A DNA stretch of 64,000 nucleotides from Flavobacterium kayseriense. Its GTDB lineage: Bacteria > Bacteroidota > Bacteroidia > Flavobacteriales > Flavobacteriaceae. A program made the position numbers and the translations under genes. The notes beneath the pieces were generated by a model. The model was not told the DNA's origin and searched no databases. It saw only the letters and a list, made by a program, of their open reading frames with translations. Location of the stretch: the NCBI RefSeq assembly GCF_014305095.1, contig NZ_JACRUI010000001.1, forward strand, positions 1,052,744-1,116,743, written 5' to 3'. How positions within the stretch are numbered: the stretch's first letter is position 1; each line of letters opens with the position of its first letter. Shown here piece by piece: positions 55,862 through 63,970 of this stretch.

Positions 55862-55887
55862 TAAATTTGTGTGGTGCTTTTCCACAC
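55862..55887 (+). promoter_or_regulatory. -7 element and leader hairpin of the tolC-like gene
   Basis: TAAATTTG (55862-55869) is followed at once by GTGTGG (55869-55874) and CCACAC (55882-55887), a perfect 6-bp inverted repeat with a 7-base loop. It lies at the predicted transcription start, so it could be an operator or a 5' mRNA hairpin. No TTG -33 is seen. Confidence 0.4.
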
Positions 55888-55902
55888 TTCCATTATAAAC
55901 TT

Positions 55903-57339
55903 ATGAAAAAAACCACTTGGGTGCCCTTAGCGTTTCTTTTTTCCTGTAGCTTGTCATTGCAAGCCCAGGCAAAGAAATGGACTTTGCAAGAATGTGTCAA
56001 TTATGCGGTAGAGAACAATATCTCTATTAAACAAACAGAACTAGATGGTAAAACTGCATTAATCGATAAAAAAGGAGCTTACGGTAATTTCCTTCCTTCT
56101 TTGAACGCAAATGCGTCTCATTCGTGGAATATCGGTTTGAACCAAGATATTACCACAGGTTTGTTGCAAAATCAAACTACGCAATTTACCTCTGCGGGAG
56201 CTACTGTAGGTGTAGATATTTACAGAGGTCTGCAAAATCAGAATACTTTAAGAAGAGCAAATCTATCTATAGTTGCAGCAAAATATCAATTGCTAAAGAT
56301 GCAAGAAGATATTGCACTAAATGTTGCTAATGCCTTTTTACAAGTATTATTTAATAAAGAAAATTTAAAAGTTCAACAAGAACAGTTAAGTATTGATGAG
56401 AAACAATTAACACGTTCTCAAGAATTAGTAAATGCAGGAACACTACCTAAAGGTGATTTGTTTGACGTTAAAGCAACTTTAGCTTCAGACAATCAGAGAG
56501 TAATTAATGCTGAAAATCTATTGTTAATTTCAAGACTTAGTTTAGCACAATTACTACAACTGGAGGATTTTGAGAATTTTGATATTGTAGATGACACTGA
56601 CGCTAAAGATGAAAATAATATTTTGTTAGAAACACCTACAAGTATTTATGCAAAAGCTAAAGATGGCAGAACTGAGCTTAAGATAGCACAAACCAATCTG
56701 GAAATAGCCGAGAAGAATGTTGCCATTGCTAGAGGAGGCTATCAGCCAACGTTACAAGGATTTTATAGTTTTAACTCAAGGGTAGCCTATAGTGATAGGG
56801 TAACAGGGGTGGTGCCTAATGCTGCCAATCCTACATCTGTTGTGGGCTTTGTTGAAGGAACGAATCAAAATGTACTTAGTCCTAATTTCTCTCGCGTGTT
56901 GGGTAATCCCGCACCGTTTTTTGATCAATTTAACTCTAATAAAGGTCAGTCTTTTGGTATTCAGTTAAGTGTACCAATTTTTAATGGGTTTGCCGCTCGT
57001 AATAATGTGGATCGATCTAAAGTAGCTTTTGAAAGATCAAAAATAGCATTGGAACAACAAAGCTTAGACTTGCAAAGAAATGTATATACGGCCTTTGCAG
57101 ATGCTAAAGGAGCTTTGAAATCATACGAATCGTCACTTGTAGCATTAGAGTCTAGACAAGAATCTTACAATTATGCTAAAGAGCGATTTGACGTTGGGTT
57201 AATGAATGCATTTGATTTGAGTCAGTCTCAAACACTATTAGCAACAGCCCAGTCAGAAGTTTTAAGAACGAAATACGACTACATTTTTAAAATAAAAATT
57301 GTAGAGTTTTATTTTGGAATTCCAATTATCAAAAATTAA
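55903..57339 (+). CDS. TolC-family outer-membrane efflux protein
   Basis: Outer-membrane channel of the TolC family (478 aa). Signal peptide about 1-25 (ends LQAQA), then KWTLQECVNYAVENN, the standard start of mature flavobacterial TolC proteins, and two repeats of long coiled-coil helices (about 130-230 and 340-450) with short beta segments between. ATG 55903 is chosen for the signal peptide; an upstream in-frame start lies before the predicted transcription start. The adaptor gene follows after 6 bases; no pump gene is in the operon. Confidence 0.93.
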   Translation: MKKTTWVPLAFLFSCSLSLQAQAKKWTLQECVNYAVENNISIKQTELDGKTALIDKKGAYGNFLPSLNANASHSWNIGLNQDITTGLLQNQTTQFTSAGATVGVDIYRGLQNQNTLRRANLSIVAAKYQLLKMQEDIALNVANAFLQVLFNKENLKVQQEQLSIDEKQLTRSQELVNAGTLPKGDLFDVKATLASDNQRVINAENLLLISRLSLAQLLQLEDFENFDIVDDTDAKDENNILLETPTSIYAKAKDGRTELKIAQTNLEIAEKNVAIARGGYQPTLQGFYSFNSRVAYSDRVTGVVPNAANPTSVVGFVEGTNQNVLSPNFSRVLGNPAPFFDQFNSNKGQSFGIQLSVPIFNGFAARNNVDRSKVAFERSKIALEQQSLDLQRNVYTAFADAKGALKSYESSLVALESRQESYNYAKERFDVGLMNAFDLSQSQTLLATAQSEVLRTKYDYIFKIKIVEFYFGIPIIKN

Positions 57340-57345
57340 GTTATC

Positions 57346-58635
57346 ATGACAAAAAAAACAATTTATATTATCATTGGTGGAACTATCGTAGTTATTGGTT
57401 CTTTAATCGGCCTTTCTAAGGCAGGAGTTATTGGAAAAAAAGATCAAGGGATTGAGATAGAAACAGCACAAGTCAATACTTCAACTATTGTAGAAACGGT
57501 TTCGGCAACGGGAAAAATTCAGCCCGAGATAGAAGTTAAAATTTCATCGATGGTTTCAGGAGAAATCATTGCATTACCTGTAAAAGAAGGCCAAGTAGTT
57601 AAAAAAGGAGACTTATTAGTTAAAATAAATCCGGATTTATATACTTCAAGTTTAAATCGTACAATTGCTGGGTTATCTGGATCTAAAGCTGGTCTTACTC
57701 AAGCTGATGCACAGTACAAGGAAGCTAAGTCAAGTTATGATAGAAATAAATCATTGTTTGAAAAAGGAATAATATCAAAATCTGATTGGGATAAGGCAGT
57801 GGCATCATTTGATGTGGCCAAGGCCAGCAAACAATCTGCTTATTTTAATGTTCAAAGTGCGTCTGCATCCGTAAATGAAGCAAAAGACAACCTTGGGCGT
57901 ACCATTATCTATGCTCCAGCAGATGGTACAATATCGATGCTTAATGTTGAATTAGGTGAAAGAGTTTTGGGAACACAACAAATGACTGGTACTGAAATAT
58001 TGAGAGTGGCTAACTTGAACAATATGGAAGTTGAAGTAGATGTAAACGAAAATGATATTGTTAAAATAAAAGTGGGTGACTTAGCAAATGTAGAAGTTGA
58101 TGCTTACCTAAAAAAGCAGTTTAGAGGTATGGTGACAAGTATTTCTAACTCAGCTAGTAGTGCGTTGACTGCTGATCAAGTAACTAATTTTAAAGTGAAG
58201 GTAAGAATTGTAAAAGAGTCTTACGAAGATCTTTTAGTTGGAAAACCAGTAACTTATTCTCCTTTTAGACCTGGTATGACAGCTACGGTAGATATTATTA
58301 CAAAAACTAAGAAAAATATTTTAGCAGTTCCTATTAGTTCTGTTGTAGTAAAATCAGATACTGCATCTAGCAAAAGTGTTAAAATGATTCCTACCGAGGA
58401 TGAAAAAAAAATGATGCCTAAGAGCGATAAAAAGTTTGAATGTGTGTTTGTTAAGGTTGGAGATAAAGCTAAAATTCGCGTAGTTAAAACAGGTATTCAA
58501 GACGATGCAAATATTGAAGTTATTAGTGGTTTACAAAAAGGAGATGTTGTGATTACGGGTCCTTATACAACTGTAAGTAAAGACTTGAACTCTGGTGATA
58601 AAGTGAGCCTAAAAACAGATAAGGATAAAAAATAA
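57346..58635 (+). CDS. HlyD/MacA-type periplasmic adaptor
   Basis: Periplasmic adaptor (429 aa) joining an inner-membrane pump to TolC. One membrane helix (about 4-24), a barrel-sandwich (lipoyl-like) half starting VSATGKIQPEIEVKISSMVSG, a coiled-coil hairpin about 100-180, then IIYAPADGTISMLNVELGE and a beta-barrel domain with LRVANLNNMEVEVDVNENDI. The C-terminus has an insertion rich in Lys/Asp (about 345-370). MacA-like adaptors partner with MacB ABC transporters; none is beside it. Confidence 0.92.
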   Translation: MTKKTIYIIIGGTIVVIGSLIGLSKAGVIGKKDQGIEIETAQVNTSTIVETVSATGKIQPEIEVKISSMVSGEIIALPVKEGQVVKKGDLLVKINPDLYTSSLNRTIAGLSGSKAGLTQADAQYKEAKSSYDRNKSLFEKGIISKSDWDKAVASFDVAKASKQSAYFNVQSASASVNEAKDNLGRTIIYAPADGTISMLNVELGERVLGTQQMTGTEILRVANLNNMEVEVDVNENDIVKIKVGDLANVEVDAYLKKQFRGMVTSISNSASSALTADQVTNFKVKVRIVKESYEDLLVGKPVTYSPFRPGMTATVDIITKTKKNILAVPISSVVVKSDTASSKSVKMIPTEDEKKMMPKSDKKFECVFVKVGDKAKIRVVKTGIQDDANIEVISGLQKGDVVITGPYTTVSKDLNSGDKVSLKTDKDKK

Positions 58636-58681
58636 ATAGTTACTTTTGAACTCTAATTTTAGATCTTAAATTTACTATACC

Positions 58682-59350
58682 TTGAATTATATACTCAACA
58701 TTGAAACGGCTACTAAAAATTGCTCAGTTTCAATCGCTAAAGACGGTAAAACTATTGTTTGTAATGAAATCGCTGAGGAAGGCTATTCTCACGCTGAACG
58801 TTTGCATGTTTTTATAGAACAAAGTCTAAAGGAGGCGGCAATTTCTTATTCTCATTTAGTCGCGGTTGCAGTTAGTCAAGGTCCAGGTTCTTACACAGGA
58901 TTGCGAATTGGAGTTTCTGCTGCAAAAGGATTGTGTTATGCACTGGGAATACCATTAATAGCAGTAGATACACTTAAGGTACTTGCTGCTCAGGCAACGA
59001 TAACTTCTGGATTACTAGTACCTATGTTAGATGCAAGAAGAATGGAAGTATATAGTGCACTTTTTACACCTAATTTAGATAGTAGAAGAGAAGTCCAAGC
59101 AGAAGTTATAACAGAAGATTCGTTTAAGGATTTTCAGGAAGATTTATACTTCGTGGGAGATTGTGCTGAAAAATGTAAATCAACTCTTTCTAAAGATAAT
59201 TTTATCTTCTTAGAAGATATTAAATACCCATCAGCAAATCAAATGAGTTTGCTTAGTTATGAGAAGTTCAAAATAAGCGACACAGTAGATGTCGCTTATT
59301 TTGAACCTTACTACCTTAAAGATTTTATGATTACCACTGCTAAGAAATAG
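58682..59350 (+). CDS. tsaB: tRNA threonylcarbamoyladenosine biosynthesis protein TsaB, TTG start
   Basis: TsaB (222 aa) works with TsaD and TsaE to make the t6A modification of ANN-decoding tRNAs. Its start ILNIETATKNCSVSI, and the block VAVSQGPGSYTGLRIGVSAA, are family signatures. The start codon is TTG at 58682; no in-frame ATG lies near, and the family N-terminus begins here. It follows the adaptor by 46 bases. Confidence 0.94.
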   Translation: MNYILNIETATKNCSVSIAKDGKTIVCNEIAEEGYSHAERLHVFIEQSLKEAAISYSHLVAVAVSQGPGSYTGLRIGVSAAKGLCYALGIPLIAVDTLKVLAAQATITSGLLVPMLDARRMEVYSALFTPNLDSRREVQAEVITEDSFKDFQEDLYFVGDCAEKCKSTLSKDNFIFLEDIKYPSANQMSLLSYEKFKISDTVDVAYFEPYYLKDFMITTAKK

Positions 59351-59353
59351 TGG

Positions 59354-60184
59354 TTATTCTGAATCGTTTCTGGACATTTCTTTTACATAAGGCTGAATGG
59401 CGATGCCTGCTTCGTCAAAAGCATTCTTACAGTCCTCTAAAGTTTGAGTAAAAACACTACCAAAGTCTTCATTTTTAGCCCATGGCCTTACCGCAAGTTG
59501 GATGGCACTATCTGTTAGGTTTTTTACAAAAACTTCCGCTTTAGGAGTTTGTAGTACTTTAGGATTGTTCTCTAAAATTGCTGTAATAATGTCTTTGGCT
59601 TGTTTGATATTAGCATCATAAGAAATAGAAAACACAAAGTCTGCTCGTCGATATTGCTCCATCGAATAGTTTGTTATTGTGCCGTTAGAAAGTACGCCAT
59701 TAGGAATAAAAACGGTCTGGTTGTTTGCTGTGGTTAGCTTTGTTACAAAAATTTGTATTTCGTTAACTGTTGCGATAATCCCTTGTGCTTCGATCAAATC
59801 ACCTACTCTAAAAGGTTTGAATAAAATTATCAGCATTCCTCCTGCAAAATTAGATAATGATCCTTGTAATGATAGCCCTACTGCTAGCCCCATTGCTCCC
59901 AGAATAGCCACAAATGAAGATGTTTCTATACCTAATTTAGAAATAAATGTGACAAATAGTAAAACTCGTAAGACCCAAAGTAAAATGTCTGCAAGGAATT
60001 TTGATAATGTAGGATCTAAGTTTCTCCTGACCATAATTCTTCTAATTAATCTGTTGATTAATCTAATGAAATAGAGTCCTAGAAAAAGAATCAGAAATGC
60101 TGAGATAATTTTTGGGGAATAGTCAATGATTATTTTAATTAGATTCTCAGTGTAATCTGTAATATAATTGGGGTTTATTGTCAT
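59354..60184 (-). CDS. Small-conductance mechanosensitive channel (MscS family)
   Basis: MscS-type channel (276 aa), an osmotic-shock valve. Three helices (about 22-42, 68-88, 92-115) lead into the pore segment with GAMGLAVGLSLQGSLSNFAGG, followed by the cytoplasmic beta domain (FRVGDLIEAQGIIATVNEIQ, VFIPNGVLSNGTITNYS) and an alpha/beta C-terminal part ending in AIQPYVKEMS. Convergent with tsaB, only 3 bases apart. A terminator-like hairpin stands just before its start. Confidence 0.93.
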   Translation of the reverse strand: MTINPNYITDYTENLIKIIIDYSPKIISAFLILFLGLYFIRLINRLIRRIMVRRNLDPTLSKFLADILLWVLRVLLFVTFISKLGIETSSFVAILGAMGLAVGLSLQGSLSNFAGGMLIILFKPFRVGDLIEAQGIIATVNEIQIFVTKLTTANNQTVFIPNGVLSNGTITNYSMEQYRRADFVFSISYDANIKQAKDIITAILENNPKVLQTPKAEVFVKNLTDSAIQLAVRPWAKNEDFGSVFTQTLEDCKNAFDEAGIAIQPYVKEMSRNDSE

Positions 60185-60192
60185 TTTTTGTT

Positions 60193-60221
60193 AATAAAAA
60201 AAACCTACTCTTAAAGTAGGT
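60193..60221 (-). promoter_or_regulatory. Terminator-like hairpin directly before mscS (possible attenuator)
   Basis: ACCTACT and AGTAGGT (60203-60209 with 60215-60221) form a perfect 7-bp stem with loop CTTAA, and on the minus strand a run of Us follows, ending about 8 bases before the mscS ATG at 60184. A -7-like TACTTTTG lies just upstream (60243-60236). It could be a backup terminator of dodecin, whose own terminator is at 60286-60319, or a leader attenuator of mscS. Confidence 0.6.
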
Positions 60222-60235
60222 CTTGGTTTCAAAAA

Positions 60236-60243
60236 CAAAAGTA
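60236..60243 (-). promoter_or_regulatory. Candidate mscS -7 element
   Basis: TACTTTTG on the minus strand, about 52 bases before the mscS ATG and just before the leader hairpin. No TTG at 17-23 bases. Confidence 0.4.
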
Positions 60244-60285
60244 GTAATTATTCTACTGTTTGAATTAATTTTTCCTTTTTATAAA

Positions 60286-60319
60286 TAGTAAAAGCGCTTC
60301 GCGTAAAACGCTTTTACTA
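60286..60319 (-). terminator. Dodecin terminator
   Basis: TAGTAAAAGCG (60286-60296) pairs perfectly with CGCTTTTACTA (60309-60319), loop of 12 bases, 13 bases past the dodecin stop. The following minus-strand sequence is T-rich but interrupted. Confidence 0.7.
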
Positions 60320-60331
60320 CTTTAAACAGAG

Positions 60332-60532
60332 CTAATCTAGTTCGAATGTTACTTTAAGAGTGGCTCTGTATTCAGAAATAGCGCCATTAGTTACGGCGGC
60401 ACTTTGGTCTTTAATGTAAACCGATTTTATGTTTTTAACCGATTTAGAAGCTTTGGCAATGGCTTTATGAGCTGCATCTTCCCAACTAACAGTTGAACTA
60501 GCTAGTAATTCAATAACTTTTAATACTGACAT
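60332..60532 (-). CDS. Dodecin
   Basis: Dodecin (66 aa), a hollow dodecamer that stores flavins. VIELLASSTVSWEDAAHKAI contains the conserved Trp that stacks with flavin, and VKDQSAAV-type and SEYRATLKVTFELD C-terminal segments are as expected. Cytoplasmic. Monocistronic. Confidence 0.94.
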   Translation of the reverse strand: MSVLKVIELLASSTVSWEDAAHKAIAKASKSVKNIKSVYIKDQSAAVTNGAISEYRATLKVTFELD

Positions 60533-60659
60533 AATTTCTAATTTTAAAGTTAAACTTAAAGTTAGTGATTATTTTTGAGTAAGTACTTTAAATTAGTTTT
60601 AATTATTTCGTAATGCAATGTTAATCATTCATTTATGATTTTAAAATGCGATGATACCC

Positions 60660-61559
60660 TTAAGAGTTTATTGCTTCAACTTGAATCTTTTCATCGTTTA
60701 ACATGCTTTTCAACATATTCTCAATTCCAGACTTTAGTGTAAAAGTGGATGATGGGCAGCCGCTGCAAGCACCTTGTAAAATCACTTTAACAATTTTAGT
60801 TTCTTCATCAAATGATTCAAAGGCAATATTTCCACCATCAGCTGCTACTGCTGGTTTTACATATTCTTCCAGAATATTGATAATTTGCTGAGAAGTAACA
60901 TCCAGCTTATCAAATTCTTGTTCTTTGTTTTCCTCTGTTTTTTTAGTTGCTACAATTACTGTTTCATCTAGAACGGTACCACCATTTTCTATGTACTGCT
61001 TAATGAAAGTGCGCAGTTCTAGTGTGATTTCTTCCCAACTAATTATTTCATATTTAGTTACCGATATGTAGTTTTCGTCGATAAAAATTTCTTTAACATA
61101 AGGAAAATTAAATAGTTCTTTTGCTAGAGGAGAAGCTGCCGTTTGATCGATGTTTTTAAATTCAATAGCATTTTTAGTCAACATTCTACTAACTACAAAT
61201 TTTAGCGCAGAAGGATTTGGTGTAGATTCGCCATAAACAGTTATGGGTTGCTTTTTAGTTTTATTTTCGTCAACGATGATAATTTTTCCACCATTGTCTA
61301 CAAAAGATATTATTTGTTCAGCTACTGCGTCTTTAACATCCTCCCATTCTACAATACTAAACTTCTCAATTGCTATAAAATTACCTGATATGTAAACTGT
61401 TTTCACAAATGGTAAATAGAATAATTGTTGTGCTAGTGGGGAAGCTTTAGCCTCATCTATATTTTTAAACTCAAAATTTTCATTTTGTGTAATGAAATCT
61501 TCAAATTCAAATTTAAGTATAGTAGGATTTTGAGTGTCTTTTATGATTAATTTTGTCAT
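60660..61559 (-). CDS. Nfu/NifU-type iron-sulfur scaffold with two N-terminal Nfu_N domains
   Basis: Iron-sulfur cluster carrier (299 aa). Two tandem Nfu_N modules (about 1-90 and 105-192) repeat the same plan: TQNPTILKFEF ... ASPLAQQLF ... VEWEDVKDAV, and TPNPSALKFVV ... ASPLAKELF ... ISWEEITLEL. The C-terminal NifU domain (about 220-299) has GACSGCPSSTFTLKSGIENML, the CxxC cluster ligand. Cytoplasmic assembly or repair of iron-sulfur proteins. Duplicated Nfu_N is seen in this phylum. A -7-like TAAATTTG is at 61586-61579. Confidence 0.93.
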   Translation of the reverse strand: MTKLIIKDTQNPTILKFEFEDFITQNENFEFKNIDEAKASPLAQQLFYLPFVKTVYISGNFIAIEKFSIVEWEDVKDAVAEQIISFVDNGGKIIIVDENKTKKQPITVYGESTPNPSALKFVVSRMLTKNAIEFKNIDQTAASPLAKELFNFPYVKEIFIDENYISVTKYEIISWEEITLELRTFIKQYIENGGTVLDETVIVATKKTEENKEQEFDKLDVTSQQIINILEEYVKPAVAADGGNIAFESFDEETKIVKVILQGACSGCPSSTFTLKSGIENMLKSMLNDEKIQVEAINS

Positions 61560-61578
61560 GATCTAAGTGAAATTTTTA

Positions 61579-61586
61579 CAAATTTA
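61579..61586 (-). promoter_or_regulatory. Candidate -7 element of the Nfu gene
   Basis: TAAATTTG on the minus strand, 20 bases before the ATG. No TTG partner. Confidence 0.35.
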
Positions 61587-61713
61587 GTAAAGTTATTTTC
61601 TACGAATACCTATATTTGATTTATTAATTGAGAAATTAACTTTATTTTAAAGTTTGAGTCGTTTTTTAAAATAAATTAGCCAATATAGTTTTCATTCTAG
61701 TCTAGACCAATCC

Positions 61714-62715
61714 ATGCGTATTAAAATTAATTTAATAATTTTTCTTTTTTTTATGTCGTTCATAGCTTCTTCTCAAGAGGGTATAGCGGTGTATTCTGAT
61801 TATTTATCAGATAATTATTACTTGATTCATCCTTCAATGGCTGGTGCTGCAAATTGTGCCAAATTAAGAGTTACAGGAAGAAAACAGTGGTTTGGTCAAG
61901 AAGATGCACCTGAAATGCAAACGGCTAGTTTTAATGGACGTGTTGGAGAAAGGGCAGGCGCTGGTATAATTCTTTTTAACGATAAGAATGGCTACCATTC
62001 ACAAAAAGGAGTGAAGTTTACTTATGCTTACCATTTGATGTTTTCACGGGATGAGATAGATTTAAATCAATTATCATTTGGTATTAGCGGAGGTCTTATC
62101 CAAAGTCAGTTAGACGAAACTAGCTTTAGAAATTCAGGGAATTTTGATCCTATTATTGATGGTACAATAGTTCAAAAGGATTCTTATTTTAATGTAGATA
62201 TTGGAGCCTCTTATAATTTTCTTGACTTTTATGTACATGGTACTGTTAAGAATGCAATCGAAACGAGACGAGATATTTATACAGAATATGAAAGCGATAA
62301 TTTACGCAAGTATCTACTAAGTGCTGGGTACGTTTTTGGGAACAAAGAAAGAATTCTATGGGAACCTTCTGTCCTTTTGCAGTATGTTGATAAAACAAAA
62401 GAGAAAGCAATTGATTTAAATATTAAGGCATACAAAAATGTAGAATTTGGATCTCTTTGGGCAGGTTTGTCTTATCGTAGAAGTCTAGATCAGGCTAAAT
62501 ATACTACTCTTAGTGGTGCTTCAGCAAATCAAAGGTTGCAGTATATCACCCCTATAGTGGGAGTAAACCTCAATAATTTTATGTTTGCATACACCTATTC
62601 TAATGTGAGTGGTCCTGTTAACTTCGATACTGGTGGTTTTCACCAAATTACAATAGGAATCAACTTGTTTTGTAAGCCGGTTAAGTACGAGTGTAATTGT
62701 CCTGCAATTAATTAA
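61714..62715 (+). CDS. PorP/SprF-family outer-membrane protein
   Basis: Outer-membrane barrel (333 aa) of the PorP/SprF family linked to type IX secretion. Signal peptide about 1-20 (SFIASSQEG), then IAVYSDYLSDNYYLIHPSMAGAANCAKLRVTGRKQW-type start (family block about 24-60), GAGIILFNDKNGYHSQ, and repeated aromatic strands to a C-terminal TIGINLFCKPVKYECNCPAIN. SprF serves SprB export; paralogues work with other adhesins. No adhesin gene lies near, so its client is unknown. The gamma-carbonic anhydrase gene follows after 17 bases. Confidence 0.9.
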   Translation: MRIKINLIIFLFFMSFIASSQEGIAVYSDYLSDNYYLIHPSMAGAANCAKLRVTGRKQWFGQEDAPEMQTASFNGRVGERAGAGIILFNDKNGYHSQKGVKFTYAYHLMFSRDEIDLNQLSFGISGGLIQSQLDETSFRNSGNFDPIIDGTIVQKDSYFNVDIGASYNFLDFYVHGTVKNAIETRRDIYTEYESDNLRKYLLSAGYVFGNKERILWEPSVLLQYVDKTKEKAIDLNIKAYKNVEFGSLWAGLSYRRSLDQAKYTTLSGASANQRLQYITPIVGVNLNNFMFAYTYSNVSGPVNFDTGGFHQITIGINLFCKPVKYECNCPAIN

Positions 62716-62732
62716 TTTAATCGATTAAAACT

Positions 62733-63248
62733 ATGGTCATAAAAGCAGTGAACGGCAAATTTCCTACTATTCCATCTGATTGTTACGTAGCGGAAAATGC
62801 TACTATTGTGGGCGATGTAAGTTTTGGAGCTTCTTGTAGTGTTTGGTTTAACGCTGTTATAAGAGGTGATGTTAATTTTATAACTATAGGGAATAAGGTA
62901 AATATTCAAGATGGAGCTATTGTTCATTGTACTTATCAAAAACATCCAACAATTATAGGTAATAACGTGTCGATAGGTCACAATGCTATCGTGCACGGTT
63001 GTGTAATTCACGACAATGTTTTGATTGGAATGGGAGCTATTGTAATGGATAATTGTATTATTGAAAGTAATTCGATCGTTGCAGCTGGTGCCGTAATTAC
63101 CCAGAATACCGTAGTAAGCTCAGGATCAATTTGGGCAGGTGTTCCAGCCAAAAAAGTAAAAGACATTGATCAATCTAATTTTGCAGGTGAAATAGGACGC
63201 ATTTCAGATAATTATGTTATGTACTCTAGTTGGTTTAAAGAAGACTAA
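62733..63248 (+). CDS. Gamma-class carbonic anhydrase family protein
   Basis: Left-handed beta-helix protein (171 aa) with hexapeptide repeats: FGASCSVWFNAVIRGDVN, NIQDGAIVHCTYQKHP, VSIGHNAIVHGCVI. The three zinc-type histidines (in VHCT, IGHN and VHGC) are in place, so carbonic anhydrase activity or a YrdA-like metal role is possible; many members have no detectable activity. WAGVPAKKVKDI is the typical C-terminal part. Probably co-transcribed with the PorP/SprF gene. Confidence 0.92.
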   Translation: MVIKAVNGKFPTIPSDCYVAENATIVGDVSFGASCSVWFNAVIRGDVNFITIGNKVNIQDGAIVHCTYQKHPTIIGNNVSIGHNAIVHGCVIHDNVLIGMGAIVMDNCIIESNSIVAAGAVITQNTVVSSGSIWAGVPAKKVKDIDQSNFAGEIGRISDNYVMYSSWFKED

Positions 63249-63256
63249 AAGGTGTT

Positions 63257-63970
63257 TTACAGTTTGATCCTTTCGAAAAAAGAAGTCTTGTAACTCTCAC
63301 TAATGGGCAATCTTTTGTCATTTATAATCACTTTGTTCTTTTGTATGGACTTTACGTGTTTTATATTGATGATATAAGACCGATGTACTCGTGCAAAACC
63401 TTTTGACGAAAGTAGGTTCTCTAGTTTAATTAAACTAATTAGTGTTAAGGTGTACTTGTTATCAGTAGTGTAAATTTTAACGTAATCTTTGAGGCCTTCG
63501 ATGTATAATATATCTTCAAAATTTAATTTTACATTTTCATACTCAGCTCGCACAAACATGAAATCTTGTTGAATTTCTGGCGTTGCAGCTGTAACGGTGC
63601 AGATAGGAGTAGATTGTGAACGAAATAGTTGCTGCGCTCTCGATACTGATTTTAAAAAACGATGAAAAGGTATTGGTTTAACTAAATAATCCACAGCACC
63701 AAGATTAAAACCCTCTACTGCATATTCAGAATATGCTGTTGTAAATATGATTAATGGTTTTTTGTCAATAGCATTGATAAAGTCAATTCCTGTAAAATGC
63801 GGCATTTCTATATCTAGAAAAATCAAGTCAATGTTAGATTGGTTGATCACAGCTATGGCGTCTATCGCGTTGTTAAATGTATTTACGAGCTCAAGTGTTT
63901 CTACTTTGCTAACAAATTCTTTAATCAAATCAACCGCTAAAGGCTCATCATCTATAATAACACATTTCAT
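63257..63970 (-). CDS. LytTR-family response regulator
   Basis: Two-component response regulator (237 aa). The receiver domain (about 1-120) has acidic IIDDEP, phospho-acceptor Asp53 in FLDIEMP, a conserved Thr in FTTAYSEYAV and Lys in YLVKPI. The LytTR DNA-binding domain (about 138-237) has FEDILYIEGLKDYVKIYT and FARVHRSYIINIKHV. The partner histidine kinase (usually LytS/His_kinase type) is probably upstream, outside the window, on the minus strand. Target genes unknown. Confidence 0.94.
   Translation of the reverse strand: MKCVIIDDEPLAVDLIKEFVSKVETLELVNTFNNAIDAIAVINQSNIDLIFLDIEMPHFTGIDFINAIDKKPLIIFTTAYSEYAVEGFNLGAVDYLVKPIPFHRFLKSVSRAQQLFRSQSTPICTVTAATPEIQQDFMFVRAEYENVKLNFEDILYIEGLKDYVKIYTTDNKYTLTLISLIKLENLLSSKGFARVHRSYIINIKHVKSIQKNKVIINDKRLPISESYKTSFFERIKL

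Larger units (their letters stand above)
55273..55902. other. Long intergenic region DUF4403 / tolC-like gene (630 bases)
   Basis: The longest gene-free stretch in the window. At the left is a -7-like element for the DUF4403 gene (55289-55296); at the right a -7-like element and hairpin in the leader of the tolC-like gene. Between about 55310 and 55855 there is AT-rich sequence, several poly-T runs and no ORF, RNA gene or decayed gene that I recognise. Confidence 0.6.
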
